DNA of 64,000 bases from Isoetes taiwanensis (Eukaryota > Streptophyta > Lycopodiopsida > Isoetales > Isoetaceae). Location: contig JAJEKV010000109.1 in NCBI GenBank assembly GCA_021234155.1, positions 2,598,738 through 2,662,737 of the forward strand, in the 5' to 3' direction. The notes under the pieces were generated by a model. That model did no database searches, was not told where the DNA came from, and saw only the letters and a program-made list of their open reading frames with translations. Of the stretch, positions 25,012 to 36,958 are shown piece after piece (within the stretch, counting starts at the first letter, position 1; each line of letters begins with the position of its first letter). The translations under genes and the position numbers were made by a program.

Positions 25012-26300
25012 TTCTTAGGATGAGCCCTATGATACAAACAAGTGGCCGATAGAAGAGGAATCTACCTCAAGAAGAATGGAGCAAACTAGGATGACTAGAG
25101 AAAAGGACAAAAGACGAAACAAAAGGGAAAAATTAGTAAAACAGGATGACCATAATCAAACAGGTAAAAGAGATAAACAAGGAAGAAACGACTACGCAAG
25201 GCCGATGGAGAAACAAGGATAAAATCAGACAAAAGGTAAGAGATATGGACACCAACAGAGCAAAGAGAACCGAGGCGAGTCAAGAGGAGAAATAAAGGAG
25301 ACGAGACAAGAAAAAGAAAAACTAAGACGAATCAAGAGATCAAATGACGAAAGGACAGATAAGGAATTAAAGAAACGGATACACCAAGAATTGAGCCTAA
25401 GGCAATTCAAGAGGTTAATGAAGGAAGAAGAACAAATAAGGAACTCGGAGAAATACGAAAAAAGAACTAAGGAAAATCATAAGGTGAGATGACCGAAGGA
25501 AAGGGACATGGCAAATGCCTCTAGAATTAGTAATGCAAACAAGCCATTAGAAAGAGCAAATTTGAAGTTCTTGGCATGCATAGGCATCAATGGGGCAAAT
25601 GAATTAAGGCGAGGAAGAGGTGAGGAAAGAGACATGACAAAAAAGGACCAGAAGAACTAAGATGATGCAAGAGGTTAAATGAACAAACGAAAAAGAAAGG
25701 ACAAACAAGGAACTGGAGCAAGGAGAAAAAACAAAACTGAGAAAATATGGAGCAAAGGAACTGAGAGAATATGACCAACAAGACAAAGTAAAAATGAACC
25801 AAGCAATGAACTAACCGAAAAACCAGAAAAAACATGGCACAAAGTATAATTAGAAAGAACTCAGAAAAATGACTAAAAGAACTAAACGAGAAACTAATAC
25901 CAAATGACAAATACAAAGAATGACCCATAAGAGAACAACCGAGGATAAAGGAAAGGAACTAAAGATATGTGGAAAACAGAGAAATTGGACTCACAAGAGC
26001 AAAAGAATGGAATATATAGAGCAGAAGACTATTAAATGGGATGAAAGAATGAAGATGCAAGAAAAATATAAAAGTGAATAGGAAATGAAGGGATGAGATA
26101 TAAAAGTAAATTCAGAGAATACGTGGAAAGGGGAACAAATCAGCACAACAAGAGAAAAATGTGTACAATGTGATAAACAAGAATGGAACAGGTGGCTGAA
26201 TGAGACTGGGAGAGAGCAATATGGAAAACTAATCAAATCAAAAGGGGCTAATAAGATGGCAGAGATTACGCCGAACAATTGGATTAAATAGAATGGGCAC
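25012..26300 (+). mobile_element. Copy 3: start of the purine-rich long unit, truncated
   Basis: Begins TTCTTAGGATG at the head-to-tail junction and then 'ctatgatacaaacaagtggccgat', like the long-unit starts at 36031 (minus) and 51047. The rest is A/G-rich on this strand without genes; the Phe/Leu/Ser-rich frames on the minus strand are composition artefacts. The expected terminal hairpin and inverted partner are not found, so the unit is cut off, probably near the GGGA microsatellite. Confidence 0.65.
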
Positions 26301-26326
26301 AACAAGGAATACCAAAATTTATTGGG

Positions 26327-26434
26327 GGGAGGGAGGGAGGGAGGGAGGGGAGGGAGGGAGGGAGGGAGGGAGGGAGGGGGAGGGAGGGAGGGAGGGAGGG
26401 AGGGAGGGAGGGAGGGAGGGAGAGAGAGAGAGCC
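26327..26434. repeat. (GGGA)n microsatellite ending in (GA)n
   Basis: About 100 bp of GGGA units with a few interruptions, then a short GA run. The open frames over it on both strands (Gly/Glu-rich or Pro/Ser/Leu-rich) are repeat artefacts. Confidence 0.9.
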
Positions 26435-26489
26435 CCACATGCTCCAAATTTTCATCCAGAGAGAGCATGAGAGAGGGGGGGAGAGAGAG

Positions 26490-26520
26490 AGGTGAGAGTG
26501 GGAAAAACCCACTCTCACCT
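26490..26520. other. Perfect 13-bp hairpin
   Basis: Arms AGGTGAGAGTGGG (26490-26502) and CCCACTCTCACCT (26508-26520) around an A5 loop. A terminator or transposon end is possible; no partner signal was found to decide. Confidence 0.6.
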
Positions 26521-26614
26521 TTTCGTGTGTGAGAGAAAGTTTATAGGTTAACTGGCCTGTGGGCCATTTCGCATTGCCCCAAAATAGTTAAGCCTCTTAC
26601 CCTTTTCCTTCTTG

Positions 26615-26900
26615 CGGGCAGGGCAGTGCCGGATTTGCATGGCCTTTTCCCTTCTGCCCTTTTGTGCGCATGGTAGTGCCGGATTTACATGGCTACGCAG
26701 CTCCTACAGACCGATTTGCCCTTTTGTGAGCATTATAGTGCCGGATTTGCATGGCTATGCAGCTCCTACAGACCGATTTGCCCTGTTGTGAGCATGGCAG
26801 TGCCGGATTTGCATGGCTACACCGCTTCTACAGACCGATTTGCCCTTTTGTGAGCATGGCAGTGCCGGATTTGCATGGCTATACAGCTCCTAAACAATAC
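26615..26900. repeat. 62-bp tandem repeat, about 4.5 copies
   Basis: The block 'gtgccggatttgcatgg' recurs at 26676, 26738, 26800 and 26862, exactly 62 bp apart, with an earlier shorter unit near 26628. The plus-strand frame 26751-27089 over it is a by-product; 62 is not a multiple of three, so the repeat does not encode a repeated peptide. Confidence 0.9.
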
Positions 26901-27354
26901 AAAACTGACGAGGTATATTTTATTGCAAAGATGAAGCCGGAAGCTGCCTTTTCTACTGCAGATTGTGAAGATGAAATGGGATTTGCAGCTTTCACTGGCT
27001 TAATTGATTTTTATAAATGGAGAACAAACGTTTGCTTTTGTCTAATTTATACGAGAGGCGGAAGGAGCAATGTTACAGAGGAAAAATGAAGAAGGGGGTT
27101 TCTTCCTTCTAAATTTGTTGGCCTGAGCCTTTGATAGGATTAAGTTTTGTTTATCCAAGGCTTCAAAATTTGTTGCACTGTGACTAGAGGCGCCACTTGG
27201 GACAAACACAATGGAAATTTTTCATTCTCATTTGTAGCAAGCAACATTCCTCTTGGCCATGTCGTTCACCTTTTAGAGAGGTAAAAAATTTGCTTTCGGA
27301 ACTTATAAAACCTATGTTTAGAATAATGTGATATGAATAATGAGCTTGAATAGA

Positions 27355-27540
27355 ATAACGAGCATGAAAAGCTCGGATATAAATTTAGAGCTTGAAAACG
27401 AGCTTGAAAACATCGGATATGGATTTAGATCGATTTAGAGTTTGAAAACGAGCTTGAAAAGCCTCGGATATGGATTTAGATCGGATTTAGAGCTTTGAAA
27501 ACAGAGCTTGAAAAGCTTCGGATATGGATTTTGAAAAGCA
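27355..27540. repeat. ~60-bp tandem repeat, about 3 copies
   Basis: Units contain 'gagcttgaaaa' + 'ctcggatatggatttaga' with small indels. Confidence 0.75.
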
Positions 27541-27757
27541 TGATTAATGAGCTCGGTCATCGAATTTTCCCCCCCATGCCATGCCAAGACCGCCCGCAAG
27601 ATACGTCCGGTAGAAATAAAATGCTAACTAAGGGGGGGTTAAGCCTTGAGAGATTATTAGAGATTATTATCTCTCATGCCTCTCTCATGAAATACGACAA
27701 ATTTTATCTCTCACGTATAGCACGAGAGATAAAATATTTGCATGCATGTGGGAAACC

Positions 27758-28688
<931 letters not shown>

Positions 28689-28702
<14 letters not shown>

Positions 28703-28882
28703 ACAGGACCTCAGGACAATCAAAGAGACAATGCTCAAGAGTCTCAACGTCCGAGAGGCAGAGCGGGCATACTGCTGATTGTCCTGAGGTTGATTTGCAA
28801 ATACCCTCAGCAAACCTCAGGACAATCAAAGAGACAATGCTCAAGAGTCTCAACGTCCGAGAGGCAGAGCGGGCATACTGCA
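28689..28882. repeat. Forward-inverted-forward duplication
   Basis: 28709-28779 and 28812-28882 are identical direct copies 103 bp apart. Between them, 28777-28806 is a reversed copy of about 28689-28722 (contains 'gattgtcctgaggt' and 'gcaaataccct', against 'agggtatttgc' and 'cctcaggacaatc'). Confidence 0.85.
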
Positions 28883-29799
28883 GATATGCGAGGATCATAG
28901 CGATGTAGAAAGGCATTAACCCGCAGGCACCTGTGGATAACCTGCCACCACAGTACAGAGACTTTAGGGTGGAGCAACCTATCCCAAAGCCATCGCCATG
29001 TACGACACAAAGTGGGCTGTGGAACATGTAGATGCCACCCATCCGCAACCGAGGGGTTGTGGTGCTAAAAAGAAGGCGATATCTCGATCCGACAAATTGC
29101 TTGCCTTTGTGAATATTTTCATGACGGCCCCATGGCACCCTTTCAAAGAACACCAACTTGCACTATGAGAGGCAAATTTTCTCGCGACCTTCTCCCATAG
29201 AGATACATCCCAACGAGAGAGCGGGGAACTTTTGCCCGAAATTCGAGGCCAAGACAAAGAGGCTAACCCTCCTCATACCATGCTTGAATAGAGACAACGC
29301 CTGCAAGAATTCATCGTCTCTGTGTAAGGGGATGAACTGAGGCTACCAATGGAGGTGCTGAGGGGTCTGGAGGCAGCGGTGCCCACCACCATGGAGCCTC
29401 CAATAGGGTGTGGATAGAGGGGCATGGCCAGAAAAGATGTCTGACTGCCTCCCACGCTGCCAACAAGCCACGCAAAAATGGAGAAGCGCTTGGAAAAGGC
29501 TGCAGAGTCTGAAATAAAGCCCAAGGTAGGACTGGTTTGACAGCCGGGATACAGTGACCAAGAGCTTGTCTAAGAAGGCGTGAACCAGGAGAGTCATCCT
29601 CACCATTCAGGAGTCTCAAATGAACTTTGAAATAAGCACTTTGCTCTGCAGTAAGAAGTCCATCATACCCAGACCACCTGCCCATTTTGGAAGGATACAC
29701 TTCGACCAAGCCATCTTAACCACAGCATCTTCCTCAGTACCTTCCTCAGTTCCGAACTATTGCAATGAGCCCACGCACTTTGATCTGTGGTGCTAGCAA
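28703..29799 (-). pseudogene. LINE-A ORF2, C-terminal part (plant L1)
   Basis: This continues the reverse transcriptase frame that stops at 36959; the 7.2-kb hairpin-ended element lies between. Joining 36959 to 29799 gives an uninterrupted reading (MASLLLAPQ, then KVRGLIAIVRN) typical of the thumb region of plant L1 proteins. Farther on are WSKCILPKWAGGLG and the zf-RVT finger CPLCLSDVETLEHCLFDCPE. Frameshifts occur between these blocks (three frames used). The finger is present twice because of a 103-bp duplication (28709-28779 and 28812-28882). The 3' UTR and poly(A) are missing: sequence passes straight into LINE-B near 28703. Confidence 0.8.
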
Positions 29800-32700
29800 T
29801 GCCACGGTTCTATTGCGACAGCAATAGAACCGACATTCCTTGGATGGGGACGTCCCTTTGTCACTCCTATTTATTCAGCCTCTTTTCATTGTTCTATCAT
29901 CGGCGTTCTCTTGAGCTGGTTCTCCTTCTTCTCTATCCTATCAGCTTCCTACTCTCCTACGATTCTCTATTTTGTTTCCTTCTAGCGTGTGAGGATAGGG
30001 CTTCTCTCTATCCCCTTGTCTCTTCCGTTTGTAAAGAATTTCTCCCCTTTTCCTTGAAGGGGTTGGGCTTCAGTTCTGTTGCAGGATCGTGAGGACAGTT
30101 CTTTCAGTGTCGGTGCAGGAGTAGCATTGGGTTCCTTTTCTTTTTGCATGTTCATACCTTTGATGCGGGCTGAAGGATGGCGCCAGGATGTCTATAGAGC
30201 CATTTGGCGAGATGGATAGAGACTTATCGATGGAGTCGTGGACCGCCATACACCGGAGGTTTTTGTTTTTTATCCCCTTTTTTGAACTTTGCTTTGGCCT
30301 TTGTTTTCTTTATAGCTTGGATAAACAGGTTAGTCTGCTTTGCCAGGCTGATTTTCGTCATAGCTTGGCAGCATAGGTAGATTAGCTTCCATTTTGAGTT
30401 GTCTCTGGTCTTGTCTTACAATTTTCTAGTAATTTGGTAGGTGCTCCACTGCTCTTAGGTTTCTGCTTTTCATGTTGATCAGTTTTGTCTGTGGCAGTTT
30501 TTTGTGTCTGATTTCTATTTCAGATTTTTGCTCTGTCGGTGGCCCCTTAAGCTCACGATTAGCCATATTCTGAGCTTTTGCCATCGGTCTGGATTCCAAA
30601 GACGATCTGGGCTAGTGCACAAACTCCATTCACTCTATTGCACCAACTGGTATTGAATCCGATATGCTCAAATCGGTATTGGATCCATGGCAAACTGTTT
30701 CACTGCCCCTGCTCGTTACCTCTGCCCCATGCCGAAGTTTGCGTTCAATCTGCTAAAGGTTTGCCTGGCGGTTATGTTTAGGGTGGAAGCAGGATTGCAA
30801 GATTCGGCGCCATAGAGGCTACACGATGCGTCGGTCTGTTCGGCGCCGCCACAGGACGATGCAGTTTCTAGACTCTGTTATGATTATTTCTTTCTATTAT
30901 ATATTAATGGTTTTAATTTTTTGAATGTCAGTTTCTTTGGCTTGTTGGTGGAGATACTTGGTTCTGTGAGACATGGTTTCAGGTTCGATTCCCTTTCGTA
31001 TTATTTGTCTGGTTTTGCTTGTTTTATTCTTTTATTAGATCCATTGTTTTCTCTTCATTTCTATCTTTACTTTTTATTCTCCTTTTTATCTATATTGCCT
31101 TTAGTCGATGTGATATAGGCCTATTGTTTCTTTTTTATGCTTTTAGATTTGCGTTTTTTTTTTATCCCACTCCCTTCGTTATGACCCTTGCCGACATGCT
31201 TACTCTAGTATATGATGAAACTTTGACTTGCTTGGGAGGCATATTGTTTTCTCTTGTTCTTAACGACCACTGCATGCATGTTTGTTTTGGTCTATATAAA
31301 ATGGGTTTGTCATGGGCCTTGGATGTTGTATCATATTGTTCCACCAGGATGTGACTTTTTTCAAGCGAACTTGTTAGTGCTTGGAATGCCTTGTTTGCTT
31401 GTGACTCTCTCCCTTACATGGACACCTTATAATATCGTGTTGAACTGCCTCTGATGCTTGGGTTACTCTCTCCCCTTTAAATCATGTTTGCTTTAGACTA
31501 AGTTTTCATGGGTCTTTTACAAGTGGTCGTTGTCATTGTAGGTATTTACATGTTGTACATTTTTTGGTTTTGATAGTGCCATTTCGTCCCCTCACAATGC
31601 AATTGAAGTTGTATAGTTGCCATTATATGTGTTTGCATTGTGGTGCCACTTGTTCCATCTTTGTGAGATGTTTGTGTTATACAATTGTCCTTGCCTTCAT
31701 TAGGCGGATCTAGATTCCATTGGTTTTTAACTTGTCGATGGATAATTTTGGCATTTGTATCTTCTCATTTTTTAATACTTCTTCTTGAACTCCTTATGTT
31801 AATAGTTTACTTTGGTACTTTTTCGGTTAACCGATCTCTCATAGCGGGTTTGAGTCAATATCGACCCTATTGTGACTTCGTGACCACTTAGATCATCAAG
31901 AGATGGATTTTCCTTGTATGACTTGGGACAATATGGATCAACAATGGCCAAGATTCTTATTATGCTAGGTATGTGGATCTCTTTTGTTCTTGAGTTGACA
32001 TGGTGCATAGATACTTGGACCTTTTTCATAAACAAGTGCCCCTCTCAAACATTGCCACCAAATATTTTGCGCATTTTCCTTTGTAATTATTGACCCTTAG
32101 CTTTCTTCCATTTCTGGACAATATATGAGATTCTTTTCTCTTGTATGCGGGTTGTTCTCACTTGCGCTTGGTGGTTTCGAGGATCGTTGTAATCATTAGC
32201 TAACACTATATCGTTAAGGGTCTACGACCTCTTTATGGCATGTTTGCAGCTTACCCACGTTGTTGCACATATCTTCTTCGGCGGTTCGAAGCTCTTAGTA
32301 TCTCAGTTGGTGATGTTTGCTCGCCATAGCCATTGATATCAATTCATGGTTTTTCTTTGCATGGGGCTATTTCCTTGGGTATGCTTTGTCATGACTTAGT
32401 GATTCAATGTTATTTGACTTCACAGACTATTAATGATTGTCGGTCTAAGCATCACCTCCTAGATAGCTTTATCGTCATGTGTAGTTTGAGAAGTTTTAGT
32501 CTGACCGTTTGTAATGCAGATTCTCTAGTCCATCACCTCGTTGTTTCACTTCACAATTAGTCAATTGTTACTAATTTATGTCTACCTTGTTAGGATATGT
32601 CCTCTATGGGTTGACACGGTTTATGTTCTTTTCACTTTTAGTATGGCTATGTTACTTCATGTTGGTTGCAGGCATTTGGGCATTGGTAGGTTTTTACGTT

Positions 32701-35700
32701 TGAGGGCATGTTTATGAGATGTATGGGCATTTGGCTTGTATTCAACGTGCTGGATGTGTGCTTGTGTCTTCGAAATGGTTGGTTGGCATCTCTCGTAATT
32801 GTGCCCTTTCTTATGGGTTTATTTATCGATTTCTTTGGTGGGTATAGGCTATATTATCATGATTTCATCTCTTGTTTATTTAGAGGTTGATTATAGCAGT
32901 ATTTATGGTTTTATTTATTGGTTTCTTTGAAGGTCGATTAGACCTCCCATATTAGGATTTTACTTCTTGATTCCCTTGGAGGCTCATTATAGTAGGGTAT
33001 ATGAGGTCTATTCTAGTTATTGCATTGGAGTCGTTCAGAGCACTTGCAAGTTGTGGTCATTCTTCAACATCGCATTTTTGGTTTGGTACACATACTTGGG
33101 TCCTTCCTAGACTACTTTCATCCGCTATAGGTATGGTTGGGTACATCATTCACAAGACTTGGTCATGTTTATTCATGTTCTTTTGTTTTGTTCTATTCGT
33201 TGTATTCTATTTTTGAATTTGTTACTTTGCTCCCATTTTATACCACTATTCTATTTACTTATTTTGCATTGCTTTGTATTTTTCGTTTGATGCACTCTAG
33301 CGTTCATGCTCCCTTTGCTGCTACAAGGTTAGTCTCTCGTTTTATTGTTATGATATCATTTGTTATATTTCATTAGTTGCTTTCGTTAGTCTCTCGTTCT
33401 ATTGTTATGATTATTGCAACTGATATCATTTGTTATATTTCATCAGTTGCTTTCGTTATGTTTGTCCACGTTTGTTCTATTTGGCCATTTGCTCTCATTT
33501 TCTCCGTCTTTTCTTTAGTTTCATATTCGCACCATTCGATTTATTTATGTTGCTCTCGTGGTGATTTTTGCTCCTCATCTCCTCCCATTTTATTTATTTT
33601 TAGCATCGCTTGTTTTGCTTTAGATTATTATTCTGAGGTTTTCAACTGCTATGCTTTGTTCCTTTTATCTAGCATTCTTCATGACCCCTTTTTTCTCTTG
33701 TTCTTTATCCCATATGTGTGTTTGGTTCTTCAAAGTTTATTGGGTTATGTTTACTCTCGTCGTCTCGGTTGTCTCGCTTCATTTTCTTCCCCGGTCCCTG
33801 TCTTATTTTGGTCTCATCGTATCCTTTGTTGATGTAGTATTATTTAGTGTATTAATTCTGTCAGAGTTGTGCAGCATTATTGTTCTCATTTTTATTGTCA
33901 CATTCGTGGATTTGTTTGTTTATCGTTCCACTTTCCATCTTTTATTACCTTTTCCATAGTTCACCTTATGCATCTTTATCATCTTGAGCTAGTCATTCTT
34001 ATCAGAGCTATATTGATATATCTGATATAACGTGGTTTATCAGATGACCGATTTACCTACATTGCTATATTAACAACCACTAGTGTGTTCCGTTTTGCTC
34101 CCCTGTGTAATGACTCTATGATTTTCATAAGTTCCTTTCCCCTTTGTATGTGTTGGCTCTAGTGTCATCTAGTCCCTTTTTTTTTTTTTTTTTCAGTTTG
34201 ACTTTTGCTTCAAATAGATGTTACCCCTTTGTGCCATTTGCCCACTATTGGTCCCTCTAGCTTCTTTCTGTGCTTGTATTCTAGTTGTTTTACTTCGTGT
34301 CTTTTGTATCCCTTTTCTATGCTTAGTCTATTTATCATGATTGTCTCTTTGCTCTGGGTTGCTCCACTCTCCTGCTTGATATCATTATTCTAGTTATGGT
34401 GTATTGCTATGAACTTGTTTTTGCGATATGGTCCATCCACTCGCCATTGCTTCATTATCTCAATTTGTTTTCTAACCTCATTTGCTCATCGTTTCTATTA
34501 TATCTATTTTCAAGTACTTTATGCCTTTATTTTCGTTTATTCCATTTTGTCGGGAGTTTTGTTTGTTTCTAGGTGTGTTACATTTGTCACGAGGGTACTC
34601 TTTGCTCCCTTTAACTGTTTTTATGTTCTTGGCTTTCACCCTTTGTTATCTCCATTTTTAGATCCATTGTGCTTGCTCTTTCAGCCTCATCTGTGCATCA
34701 TGTTTCATTTTATTCCATTGACACTTGTAGGCTCATTTCGTATTTTCTTTATACCATATTTTCAATTGTCCCCCTTTCTTGGCTTTGCATTACACATGCC
34801 GTCCTTCTTTCATGGTAGCTTTTAAGGGCATTTTATAGTTCTTCTATCACAATTTTTTCTTTGGTGATTGCTTGTGACGGCATTACTCTACGTCACTTTA
34901 TGCATTCACATGGGTTCATCTATTTTAGTGCATCTGATCCCTTGGTTCATAAGATATTAGTGTAGATAAAGAATCATCTTGCATGTTGCATCTTTGCTAG
35001 TTTTCCTTTGGTGCTTTCCTTCTCGTTGTAAAGCTTTTATCATATAGTTCTTCTCCACCATTGTTCTTTCCAAATTTTTGAGTTGTCTCTACTTGTCATA
35101 GTTTATTTTATCTATCTTCTTGGCATTGGACATGCTCTGGGTGTTGTTTGCACGTTGTGGATCTTCTTTGACTTTATGTTCCAGTTGAAGACACATATTT
35201 AGGTCATCTTTTATCCTCATTGAGCCATTCATTTATAGCGTCATCTATCCGGTTGTTTGTCATGTTGTTCCTAGTTCTCTATCTTTCGCTTTAGTCATCC
35301 TATTTGCAGTTGCATTCGCCCTTTTGGACACCTCTTTTTGGCTTCGATACTCTTGCCTTTGTGCTCTTGCTCCCTATTTGTGTAGTTTCGGATACTATTA
35401 ATTTTCCACCTATTGGCCCGTCCCGTTTGGTGCTATGTTAGTCATGTTTTTCGGGTCTCCAGCTCATTTTTTGTTCACTCTCTCTTTGGCAATTTTGTTG
35501 ACTTCTTTTCGCTCTTTTAGGTCCTTGTTGGTTCATGTTTCTATCCTTCCTTTCTCCGTTCGCTTTTCCTGCTGAGTTTTGTCCCCTTCTACCTTCTCCA
35601 CTTTTTCTTTTCCGCTCTCTTTTATTCTGACCTTTTTACTTTGCTACACTTGTCTGTTTCCTTAGTCGTCTTGTTTCCCATGCCACTATCCGTTCTGACT

Positions 35701-36031
35701 CCCACTTACCTGGTTCCTTTTTCTACCGTATTATGTTCTTCCTTTCTATGTGTTCTTCTTCACTCGTCATTCCTCCCATTGGCTCTTTCGATGTTCTGTC
35801 TATTCTTGTACCTTTGTTGTTGCCATTTTTAGATCTACTTTGTTCTGCTATCCCTTCAGCCTTATCTGTGCATTCTTTTCCAGTGACCCTTGTAGACTCG
35901 TTTATTCTCCCTTTCTTTATACTATATCTCTCTTTAGCTTCTCTTCTTTTCAGTCTCCATGCTGAGTAGTTTTTGAGTTTGTTCCTCTTCTATCGGCCGA
36001 TATATGCCTATCATAGGACCCATCCTAGGAA
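29800..36031 (-). mobile_element. Hairpin-ended element, copy 1: long unit (6,232 bp)
   Basis: Read on the minus strand, this second unit starts TTCCTAGGATGGG at 36031, immediately after the end of the short unit. It ends at 29800 with a reversed partner (29836-29848), an 11-bp perfect hairpin (29806-29831; arms GGTTCTATTGC / GCAATAGAACC) and GTGGCA. Its last ~150 bp equal the last ~150 bp of the short unit, but nothing else is shared, so it is not an LTR. The body is A/G-rich in element sense (T/C-rich on the plus strand). The many Phe/Leu/Ser-rich plus-strand frames (for example 33377-33832) are composition artefacts. No protein domain seen. Confidence 0.85.
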
Positions 36032-36958
36032 TGCCACGGTTCTATTGCGACAGCAATAGAACCGACATTCCTTGGATGGGGACGTCCCTTTGTCACTCCT
36101 ATTTATTCAGCCTCTTTTCATTGTTCTATCATCGGCGTTCTCTTGAGCTGGTTCTCCTTCTTCTCTATCCTATCAGCTTCCCTCACCCTCCCTCCCTTGA
36201 TGGTTATTTGCATTTGACCATGTTCATTATTTCCTTTTCTTTTCTATGTCCTTTAAATTTGAATTCTTTATTTCCTCAGCGTGGCTTTGTAGCCTCTGAG
36301 GCATACTTGTTAGTTTATTCTTTCGCGGCATGGCACTGTAGCTTCTGGGGCATAACTCTTTTTCATTTTCTCTCGGCGTGGCGATGTAGCCTCCGAGGCA
36401 GCACTAATCGGTTGTTTTTCCTGCGAGGGGCATTTTCCGCGGACGGTTCCCGATTGGTCGGCTGTTGTTTCTTTCTCGGCGTGGCCTTGGAGCCTCCGAG
36501 TCTTACTATATCTATATATGTTTTTATATTGCCCATTGGTGTGCATTTTTGCCTATGGCATCTAACTCACTGACGGGTTATTTTTCTTTCAGCCTTGACT
36601 CTTCAGGATTTTTTAAGGTCTTGTGGTTGCCAGAGTGCGTAGGGTCGTGTTTCAACTATTTTCTTGGGTTTTTCTCAAAACCCAAGAGGGCGTAGATCTT
36701 CTTCCCGATGAGAAGCAGTCGGCAGGTTTTCTCACCTTTGCATCAACCGAGTGGCGGAGAAAATAATCTTTTATGTTGTATTCTTTAGTATCATCATGCT
36801 CTCGATGATTGTCTAGTTTCGGAGCATTTAACATTCATATTTCCAAATTTCCCTACCTCTAGTGAGGGATCCATTTGTACTCAATGTTTTACAAAGCTCA
36901 ATGAGAACACCACTTCACTTCGGCCGATATATGCCTATCATAGAACCCATCCTAGGAA
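36032..36958 (-). mobile_element. Hairpin-ended element, copy 1: short unit (927 bp)
   Basis: First unit in element sense. Its start (36958, TTCCTAGGATGGG) abuts LINE-A sequence after an A; its end GTGGCA (36032) abuts the long unit. It has the same reversed partner and hairpin (36038-36063) as the long unit. Internally it holds a 10-bp perfect fold-back at 36663-36686 (CTTGGGTTTT / AAAACCCAAG) and four C/G-rich hairpins of the form CTCGG...CCGAG at about 36275-36505. The plus-strand frame 36004-36573 is a by-product. Together with the long unit it forms a 7,159-bp insertion with no target duplication. Confidence 0.85.

Noticed and set aside
25991-26518. Pro/Ser/Leu-rich 175-codon frame
   Set aside because: Produced by the (GGGA)n repeat and purine-rich flanks.
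30947-30995. Possible tRNA-like element (GGTTCGATTCC B box with an A-box-like block upstream)
   Set aside because: A single good B box in T-rich element DNA with no supporting cloverleaf; likely chance.
30900-35970. Many Phe/Leu/Ser/Cys-rich open frames (for example 33377-33832, 34409-34825) as membrane protein genes
   Set aside because: They follow the T/C-rich composition of the strand, overlap in several frames, and have no domain or codon pattern. The same occurs on the antisense of other copies of the element.
29800-36958. LTR retrotransposon or LARD with 927-bp LTRs
   Set aside because: Only the outer ~150 bp at 29800 match the 36032-36958 unit. The ends lack a target duplication, there is no primer-binding site or polypurine tract, and the asymmetric inverted repeat with a terminal hairpin fits another class.
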